Positions 1-7,000 of a stretch of DNA of 16,448 bases are shown here, piece by piece. The number at the start of each line of letters is the position of its first letter. Position 1 is the first letter of the stretch. Made by a program: the position numbers and the translations under genes. Location of the stretch: NCBI GenBank assembly GCA_964374095.1, contig CAYJXJ010000103.1, positions 1 through 16,448 on the forward strand. Reading direction: 5' to 3'. The notes beneath the pieces were generated by a model, which was given only the letters and a program-made list of their open reading frames with translations, made no database searches and was not told the DNA's origin. This stretch comes from CAYJXJ01 sp964374095 (GTDB lineage Bacteria; Elusimicrobiota; Elusimicrobia; UBA1565; UBA9628).

Positions 1-346
1 AATGCCTGACATTGAGGGTAAAGAGAGTCGCGCCGTAGACCCGGGCCGAGGCGGCCACGAGGGCGTCGGCGATGTCGACCCCGTGGCTTCGGTGGTAGGC
101 CGCGAGGTATCGCCCCGCCTGTTCGCCGACTTCCTCGGTGATGTTCAGGCAGCGGCAGAGGGCGAAGAATTCGCCCACGGCTTTCTCCTCGCCGCGACGC
201 AGGCCGCGATGGATCTCCGCCTTGGCGACGGGGGTCGAGACCATGGTCCAGCCCCGGCCCTCGAGCCGAAGGCGCTCCGCGCGGACGCGCTCGTTGCCGC
301 GCAGGAGCTCGATGACGACGTCGGAGTCCAGCAGCAGGTCAGGCAC
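1..346 (-). CDS. VapC-like PIN-domain ribonuclease toxin (C-terminus cut by the window edge)
   Basis: The 115 visible residues read from a GTG at 346 toward the left edge and form most of a PIN domain. PIN toxins are Mg2+-dependent ribonucleases, usually cutting tRNA or rRNA, held inactive by their partner antitoxin. Visible acidic residues are D7/D9 in the first strand (LLLDSDVVIELL), E44 in KAEI, D91/D94 in GVDIADALVAA, and the family-typical TLNVRH near the edge (N112). These match the conserved acidic residues of the family, so the toxin looks intact as far as seen. VapC proteins are typically 125-145 residues, so only a short tail is missing. The GTG start was chosen because the PIN first strand begins at residue 4 and no ATG lies close to it. 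The start overlaps the antitoxin stop by 8 nt, which implies translational coupling. The RNA target cannot be read from sequence. Confidence 0.9.
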   Translation of the reverse strand, partial: MPDLLLDSDVVIELLRGNERVRAERLRLEGRGWTMVSTPVAKAEIHRGLRRGEEKAVGEFFALCRCLNITEEVGEQAGRYLAAYHRSHGVDIADALVAASARVYGATLFTLNVRH

Positions 347-596
347 GCCGGGACCCAAGCCTCCGGCTCCGGCGCAGGCGCCGGACGTAGGCCCGGGTCG
401 GCGGCAGGTCGCCGCGGCCGCGCCACAGGCCGAAGATCTTGCCCACGGCCGCTTCGGTATCGGCTTGGGTTTTCTGGTAGGTCATGCCGATGGATCGGCG
501 GATCAGCTCCGAGATGGATTCATGCCGTTGGTCGCTCAGGACCGAGAGCAGCCGCCACTGCTCCGGCGGGAGATAGATTTGGGAGCGTTTCATCAT
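339..596 (-). CDS. Ribbon-helix-helix (CopG/Arc-type) antitoxin of a VapBC-like pair
   Basis: This 85-residue protein begins MMKRSQIYLPPEQWRLL. The KRSQIYL segment is the DNA-binding beta strand, PPEQWRLLSVLSDQR is helix A, and SISELIRRSIG is helix B of a ribbon-helix-helix fold. The C-terminal part (FGLWRGRGDLPPTRAYVRRLRR) is typical of antitoxins that wrap a PIN toxin; its DLPPTRAYVRR segment is shared by many annotated pairs. It should neutralise the adjacent PIN protein and repress its own promoter. The start at 596 (or the second Met at 593) is preferred over an upstream in-frame ATG at 632. The upstream choice would place the -35 and -10 boxes inside the coding region and add residues before the RHH strand. 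No Shine-Dalgarno precedes 596, consistent with the leaderless transcript predicted from the promoter. Confidence 0.9.
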   Translation of the reverse strand: MMKRSQIYLPPEQWRLLSVLSDQRHESISELIRRSIGMTYQKTQADTEAAVGKIFGLWRGRGDLPPTRAYVRRLRRSRRLGSRRA

Positions 597-599
597 GAT

Positions 600-610
600 G
601 TATAGTATAC
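600..610. promoter_or_regulatory. Putative antitoxin operator palindrome
   Basis: GTATA-G-TATAC is a perfect 5-bp inverted repeat around one central base. It covers the whole -10 box of the toxin-antitoxin promoter. RHH antitoxins usually bind short palindromes over their own promoters, so this is the likely autorepression site. Binding itself is inferred. Confidence 0.5.
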
Positions 611-632
611 GTCGCATCGGGGTGAGCGTCAA
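604..632 (-). promoter_or_regulatory. Sigma70-type promoter of the toxin-antitoxin pair
   Basis: On the minus strand a -35 box TTGACG (632-627) and a -10 box TATACT (609-604) are separated by exactly 17 nt; each box matches 5 of 6 consensus bases. The expected start point is near 597, directly at the antitoxin ATG (596), so the mRNA would be leaderless or have a few leader bases. Confidence 0.75.
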
Positions 633-754
633 GGGCCAAAGAGCAAGGCCCCAGTCGCCGGGAGCCTTTCGGGACGGCTTTAAGACAGAAGGGAGTCGGC
701 TTTCGCCGACCCCCTCGCTGAAGACCCGGGATACGAATCCCGCAACGGCCTGCC
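633..754 (-). ncRNA. Candidate structured small RNA or long leader between tRNA-Gly and the toxin-antitoxin pair
   Basis: No convincing coding region lies here, but a strong minus-strand promoter ends just upstream and its transcript would start near 754. Read on the minus strand the RNA has several hairpins. The first has stem CGGGA/UCCCG (742-727). The second is a 10-bp stem with one G-U pair closed by a GAAA tetraloop (714-691). The last is GGGCC/GGCCC (651-633), ending at the -35 box of the next promoter. The G-U pair and the GNRA loop exist only in the minus-strand RNA; on the plus strand the same position is an A/C mismatch. No known RNA family was recognised and there is no clear U-tract terminator, so this could be a free RNA or an alternative leader of the toxin-antitoxin transcript. 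Confidence 0.3.
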
Positions 755-760
755 GGTATC

Positions 761-788
761 AGTATACCACGCCGTCCGGATTTGTCAA
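761..788 (-). promoter_or_regulatory. Strong sigma70-type promoter just downstream of tRNA-Gly
   Basis: On the minus strand a perfect -35 TTGACA (788-783) lies 16 nt before a -10 TATACT (766-761). The -10 sits in a second palindrome, GGTAT-CAGT-ATACC (755-768), similar in character to the one over the toxin-antitoxin -10. It would start transcription near 754, downstream of the tRNA gene and reading toward the toxin-antitoxin pair. Confidence 0.55.
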
Positions 789-798
789 GAGGATACTC

Positions 799-870
799 TG
801 CCCCCGCCGGGACTCGAACCCGGATCTTCAGCTTGGCAGGCCGCCGCTCTATCCATTGAGCTACGGGGGC
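799..870 (-). tRNA. tRNA-Gly (anticodon GCC)
   Basis: The 72-nt gene folds as a full cloverleaf on the minus strand. The acceptor stem is GCCCCCG/CGGGGGC (870-864 with 806-800), the discriminator base is A at 799, and U8-A9 follow the 5' acceptor strand. The D stem is GCTC/GAGC. The anticodon loop is CTGCCAA with U33 and anticodon GCC. The T arm is CCGGG-TTCGAGT-CCCGG. The anticodon stem (GCGGC/GCTGA) has one G-U pair and a G27-A43 mismatch. CCA is not encoded and must be added after transcription. The gene is divergent from the giant gene. Confidence 0.93.
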
Positions 871-883
871 ATTGAGATATATA
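856..883 (+). promoter_or_regulatory. Possible promoter of the giant gene
   Basis: TTGAGC (856-861) and TATATA (878-883) are separated by 16 nt on the plus strand. The -35 lies inside the 5' part of the divergent tRNA gene. The expected start point is near 890, at the edge of the C8 tract, giving a leader of roughly 35 nt before the ATG at 927. The intergenic gap is only 56 nt, so there are few alternatives, but both boxes are imperfect. Confidence 0.35.
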
Positions 884-890
884 CGATCGA

Positions 891-903
891 CCCCCCCCAA
901 AAA
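891..903. repeat. C8-A5 homopolymer tract upstream of the giant gene
   Basis: Eight C residues (891-898) are followed by five A residues (899-903). The tract lies between the possible promoter and the ribosome binding site of the giant gene. Such runs are prone to slippage in replication and transcription. Confidence 0.9.
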
Positions 904-916
904 GTTCCCGGAAAAT

Positions 917-920
917 AGGG
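917..920 (+). promoter_or_regulatory. Ribosome binding site of the giant gene
   Basis: AGGG, extended as AGGGTGA, lies 6 nt before the ATG at 927. It decides between two nearby ATGs: the one at 923 is in another frame and stops after three codons, while 927 opens the long frame and a signal peptide. Confidence 0.65.
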
Positions 921-926
921 TGATGT

Positions 927-1022
927 ATGGCTGAGAAGCGCTTGAAGGCGACGGTGGCGGCGGCGGCCTGGGCCTTGGCCCTCATGGGCATGGCCTGGAT
1001 CGCGCGCGACACCTTCGCCGCG
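927..1022 (+). other. Signal peptide of the giant protein (residues 1-32)
   Basis: A basic n-region with K4, R5 and K7 is followed by a hydrophobic core rich in Ala, Leu, Met and Trp (residues 8-26). Cleavage is likely after A31 (T-F-A) or A32, before GEKVSG. No lipobox cysteine is present, so cleavage by signal peptidase I is expected. Confidence 0.85.
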
Positions 1023-4000
1023 GGCGAAAAGGTCTCGGGAACCACCAAGATCGTCGACGACCTGTCTTTCGGCAGCGCCGGCACGGCCAAGACCGCCAGC
1101 GGCACGACCGAGGTGATGGGCAGCCTCGGCCAGGTGGGCACGGTCTCGGGGACCTCGGGCGCGACCACGCTCGACGCCGGCTACTTCGCCTTCCCGGCCC
1201 AGGCCGGCGGCGTGACCCGCACCTGGGACGGGGGCGGAACCACCGATAGCGCCTCCGAGGCGGCCAACTGGTCCGCGAACACCCTCCCGGCCACCGACGA
1301 CGAGATCCGCTTCGACGCGACCTCGACCAAGAACTGCACCTTCGACATCGCGCTCACCCTAAGCTCGGTCGCCGTTCTCTCCGGCTACACCGGAGGCGTG
1401 AGCATCAGCTCCCAGATCATCGTCAACAAGGCCTTCGACGTCCTCTCCCAGGGCGCCACGGTCTTCTTCCTCGACAGCGCCGCCAACAAGCACATCTTGA
1501 GCGGCCCGGTCACGGTCGCGAGCGCCACCTTCCATATCGGCCAGACCACGGTGGTCGCGATCGGCTCGATCACGGTCAGAGGGGGCGGGATCCTGGAGAT
1601 GCACGACGCGGCGCGCTTCGAGGGCACGAAGATCCACGTCAAGCCCGGGACGGCCAAGCTCAAGCTCTTCGACAACAATCTGGTCGGCGCCCCGGTGCTC
1701 ACCAGCACCGGTGGCTTCGGCGCGCACCTGGAGGTCATCCTCGACGGCCAGATCGACATTTCGAGCGCCGTCTTCGAGCGCTTAGGTTCCATGGGCATCC
1801 AGATCGGGGACATCGCCACCTTCATCAACTTCTCGAGCTTCACTTTCAAGGGGCCCCTGGAGCCCGGCACGACTGCCATCTTCTTCGATGTGGCGGGACC
1901 CAACAACTACGTCTCGACCTTCACCAACATCAATTTCGCCGACGCCAACATCGGGATCAACGTCAACGCCTTCAATCTCGGGCCCTCGGCCAGCCTGACC
2001 TTCCAGAAGGCGAAGGGGCCCAAGGCCGGGCCGGCTTTCGAGAACGACCCGGGCAATAAAGTGGCCTGGCTCAACCAGGCCTTCGGGGTGGCCTCCATCG
2101 GAGACTTGACGACGATTGCGGTGACCACGGTGGGCGCGACTAGGCTCAACTGGACCTGGCCCGAGACCCTGGCCGCGGGCGCTTCCTTCTATATCCAATA
2201 CTCGACCAACGCCGGCGCCGATTGGCTTATCGCCAACGCCCAGGTCACCAGGCCGACCGGGCCGGTCACCGCGGGCGCCGCCGCTTCCTATATAGTGGGC
2301 GGCCTGGACGTGGGCCGGGACGGCAGCGACCTCCCCATCTCCCCGACTTACAACTTCCGGGTCTTCATCACCTCCGGCCCGGGCGCCGAGTCCGGGCCCT
2401 CGAATATCGCCACGGGTTCGGGGGCGCTGCCGGGGCTGCTGACCAACGCCTTCACCAACCTCGGCGGCGCGGGCACCGCCGGGGGCGGCTGGTTGTCCAC
2501 GTTCAACGACTCGGTCAACCTCAGCGACGGCTTCATCGGAGCGGCGCGGGACGGGGCCGGCAACATCTACGTTTCGGGGGCCTATCAAACCGCGTCGAAT
2601 GCGCAGGACTTCCTCCTGCGCAAGTATACCTCCGCGGGAACGATCCTCTGGACCAAGTACTTCAACAACGCCGATAACACCCATGACGAGGTCGCCGGCA
2701 TCGCGGCGGATTCCTCCGGCAACGTCTACGCCGTCGGCGCCTCCTCCATCCCGGGGCAGGACTTCAACGCCTTCGTGCGCAAGTACGACACCAACGGCGC
2801 CTTGCTCTGGGAGGCGACGCACAACGGGGCCGACAACAGCGAGGACCTGGCCGAGGGCGTGGCCGTGGACTCCTCCGGGAACGTCTACGCGGGCGGCTAC
2901 GAGTTCAAGATCGGACAGCACAAGAACGCCTGGCTGCGCAAGTACAACGCGGCGGGCTTGGTCCAATGGACGACCACTTACAACAACGGCTCCACGAACT
3001 TGGCCGACGAGATTCATGGCGTGGCCGTGAGCGGGACCGGGGTCTACGTGGCCGGCGAGGAGCAGGTCGGCGGCCAGGGCAACAATATCTGGGTCCGGAA
3101 ATACGACTCCCTGGGGACCCTGGTGTCGTGGACCACGACCTACACCAGCCCGGGAGCGGCCTCCGACAAGGGGCTCGCCATCGACCTCGATTCATCCGGC
3201 AACGTCTACGTGGCCGGCTACGAGACCGTCAGCGGCCAGGGGGACAACATTTGGGTGCGCAAGTACGACTCGGCTTCTCCCCCCAACGCGGTCTGGACCC
3301 ACGCCTACAACGGGCCTTTCCCCGGCGGCAGCGACAACGCCCAGGCCATCGCGGCCCATGAGAGCGGCGTCTACGTGACGGGATTTGAGACCGGGGCGGC
3401 GGGCAACAAGGACATCTGGGTGCGCAAGCTCAGCCTCTCCGCGGGGTTGGCGGTCTGGACCACGACGTACCAGGGCTCGGACACGGGCAATGAGGAGGGC
3501 GCCGGGATCGTCGTGGACGCCTCGAGCAACGTCTATGTCGCGGGTCTGGAGAGCGTCCTCAGCCAGAGCAACAACGGCTGGCTGCGCCGCTTCAACGCCG
3601 ACGCTTTCCTGGCCGGGGTCACCGACCTCTCCGCCAGCCCGGGCAGCTACGCGGGCGCGGTCAACATCTCCTTCAGCTACCCCGAGGCGCTGCCCGCGGG
3701 CTCCAAGTTCTTCGTGGACTACACCACCTTCACGGGGGGCTACACCTTCGGCATCGCCAACGCCGAGATCAAGGTCGTGACCGGCGCGGTGACCTCCGGG
3801 CAGTACCAGACCTTCACGGTCGGCGGCCTGCACACCCGGCGCGACGGTGCCGACACCAACAACTCCCCGAGCTACTTCCTCACGGTCTTCCTGCAGTCGC
3901 CGGGCGGGGTGTCCTCCCCGGCCTCGAACCTGGCCTCACAGACCCCCTTCCTGCCCGGCATCCTGACCACCGCCACCTTCACCAATTTCGGCGGCCCGGG

Positions 4001-7000
4001 CACGCCGGGCGGCGGGTGGCTCCAGACCGTCAACGGTCCCAACAGCGGCGACGACCGGGGCTGGTCCATCATGCACAACAACACCGCGACCGGCATACTC
4101 GCCGTCGGGACCTTCAACACCGGGACGGGCAACGACGACATCTTCGCGAGGCTATACGACACCAACGGCAACACCGATGGGACCGTCTACTACAACAACC
4201 CCAAGAACGGCAACGACGTGGCCCGCGGCGTCTGGGTGAACGGGAACTACGGCTACGTGGTCGGGGCGGAGAACCGTAACGACGGCAAGGGCGACGATCT
4301 CCTCCTGCAGAAGTACGACGTCACCAACGGCATTCAAGGCGGCATGCTCGAGTGGACCACGACCTACAACAGCCCTGACAACCTTGACGACTACGGCGCG
4401 GCGGTCACGGTGGACGGCGGGTTCATCTACGTCGCGGGCTTTGAGATCCGCTCCGGCCAGAACCGCAACATCCTCGTCCAGAAATACGACTTGAACGGGC
4501 TGCTCCTCTGGACGACCAGCTACAATAATCCGGCCAATGGTCTGGACCAGGGCATCGGCATCGCGGCCCAAGGGGGCGCGATCTACGTCTCCGGCGAGGA
4601 GTCGGTGGTGCCGGGCTTCGACACCAACCTCTGGCTGCGCAAGTACGATTCCAACGCCCTGGTCCAATGGACCACCTCCTACGCGGGCGCGGGCGGCTCG
4701 GTGGACCGCGGCCGGGCGGTGGCGACCGACGGGCCCTATGTCTACGTGGCGGGAGACGAAATCCCGAGCGGCGGCCAGCGCGACGCCATCCTCCTTAAAT
4801 ACGACTCCTTGACTGCCGGGCTGCTGTTGAAGCGGACCCACAACGGCGCCTTCGGCGGAGACGACGTGGCGACGGGCGTGGCCCTCGATGGGGACAATGT
4901 CTACCTCTCGGGGTCCGAGGCGGTGGCCGCGGGCGACGTCAACATCTGGGTGCGCAAGTACTCCAAGGGCGGCCTCATCGAGTGGACCACGACCTACGCC
5001 GGGCCGGCCAACGGCATCGACGAGGCCAACGGCCTGCACGTGAGCCTGGCCTCCAATGTCTTCGTGACGGGTTACGAGCGGAAGTCCAACGCCCAGTTCG
5101 AGAACATCTGGGTGCGCAAGTTCAACGCCGACGCCTTCGCCCCGGCCTCGGCGGGCAACGCCAAGATCTGGGCCGGCTCCGGCATCGGCTTCGCGTCCAA
5201 CGGTTCCAACTGGATCGGGGGATTCGCCCCGGTCAACGGCGACTACGTGATCTTCGGGGCGACCAGCCCGACGATCAACGCGCAATGGGACATCACGGTG
5301 ACCTTGAGTTCCATCACCTTCAAGGACGGCTACAAGGGCAACGTGGACGTCTTGAATTCCTTGACCGTCAACGGGCCCTTCGAGATGATGACGCCGGGGA
5401 CCACGATTCAGTTCGTCACCAACTCCTCCAATAAGCACACGTTGAACGGTCCCGTCACGATCTCAAGCGGCGCGGTCTTTCACATCGGCGGGACGACGGT
5501 GGTGGCCATCGGCTCGGTTACGGCGAATTCCAGCGGCCTCTTTGAGATGCACGATGCGGCCTTCTTCCAGGGCACGGAGCTGAAAACCACCGGCGGCTCG
5601 AGCAAGGGCCGCATCAAACTCTTCGACAACAACTCGGTCGGCCCGCCGGTCCTGACCAGCACCGGCCCCGCCGCTTCCCTCAATCTGGTCTTCGACGGCA
5701 TCGTCGATATCACCAGCGGCGTGTTCCGGCGCATCTCCGCTCCGGGCATGGTGATGGCGTCCGGGAACGAGGTGCTTTCGCTCTCCAGCATCACCTTCGA
5801 GGGGCCGCTGGCTCCGGGGTCGACGGCCATCAACTTCGACGTGGACCTGATCGTCAAGGTCGCCACCTTCACTAATATCACTTTCGCCGACCCCAACATC
5901 GCGGTCAACTTTAACGCCACCGGCCTGGGCGCGGCCTCCAAGATCACCATGCGCGACGCCAAGGGCTCCCAGGCGGGCGAGAACTTCGACAACGACCCGT
6001 CGAACCTCGTGGACTGGGTGCAGTCCGGGGTCCAGGTCCCGCCCATCACGAACCTCTCCGCGGCCGCGGGGCCCAATGTCGGCTCGGTCAAGCTCACCTG
6101 GTCCTGGGCGGCCCAGCTCAACCCGGGCTCGACTTTTGGCGTCGCTTTCGCGACCCATGTCGGGGCCTTCGCCCTCTCCGACGCCGCCTTCTTGGCGGCC
6201 GGCGGGGCCTTCGTGGACGTAGCCACCGGGCCGGTGACTCTGGGTCCGGGGGGCGCGGCCTTCATCGCGGGCGGGCTCGACACGGGCCACGACGGGGCGG
6301 GGAATCCGATCTCGCCCATGTACTTCTTCCGGGTCTTCTACACGAGCTTCCCGGCCGGGGTCGAGTCGCCGGATTCCAACCAGGCGGCGAGCTCCGGGAC
6401 GGCGCCGACGCCGCTCACCACCGACTCCATCCCGCTGGGCGCCCCGGGCACTCCCGGCGGCGGCTGGCTGTCCAAGATCCGCTATCCCTCGTTCACCGGC
6501 ACGGAGGAGATCAACGACGTGGCGCGCGACTCGGCCGGGAACGTCTATGCCGCGGGCCAGTTCTATCCCCAGGGCGGCGCGGGCAACGCCGACAATTTGT
6601 TGTTGCGCAAGTACGACTCCGGCGGCGTCATCCAATGGACCCGTTACTACAACAGCGAATTCAACCTGGGCGAGTACGGCTTCGGAGTCGCGGTCGGGCC
6701 CAGCAACGAGGTTTACGTCGTGGGCTCGTCATCCCATGGTCCCAAAGGCTACAACGGCGTCCTGTTCCGGTACAATTCGGGGGGCCTGCTGGAGTGGTCC
6801 ACCACTTACGACAGGGCGGGACGAGACGACGACTTCAACGCGGTGGCCGCCGACGCCTCCGGGGTCTACGTCGCCGGGGCGCATCGCCCCCCCGGCCCGG
6901 GCCCCGTTCAGGACATCTTCGTGCGGAAATACTCTCCCAACGGCGGCGAGCTTTGGACCCAGACCTACAACGGCGCCGCGGGGTTCGACGACTTCGCCCG

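Noticed and set aside
145..426. A 93-codon minus-strand frame overlapping the toxin and antitoxin
   Set aside because: It is out of frame with both the PIN domain and the RHH domain, and its translation is low-complexity.
2..605. Two plus-strand frames opposite the toxin-antitoxin pair (2-598 and 138-605)
   Set aside because: They are antisense to well-supported PIN and RHH coding regions, and their translations lack any recognisable domain.
691..745. A possible plus-strand tRNA with a long variable arm, suggested by the hairpin at 691-714 followed by a T-arm-like stem at 727-742
   Set aside because: No acceptor stem, D arm or anticodon arm can be drawn around it, and the T-loop-like sequence lacks TTCRA.
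520..900. A minus-strand frame whose start reads APVAQWIERRPAKL
   Set aside because: This is the well-known spurious translation of a tRNA gene; it crosses tRNA-Gly and both minus-strand promoters.
923..934. ATG at 923 as a start codon, 4 nt before the chosen start
   Set aside because: It reads three codons and then TGA. The ATG at 927 opens the long frame with a signal peptide and good ribosome-binding-site spacing.
785..1168. A minus-strand frame ending in SSMDRAAACQAEDPGSSPGG
   Set aside because: This is another typical spurious translation of a tRNA gene, and the rest is antisense to the start of the giant gene.
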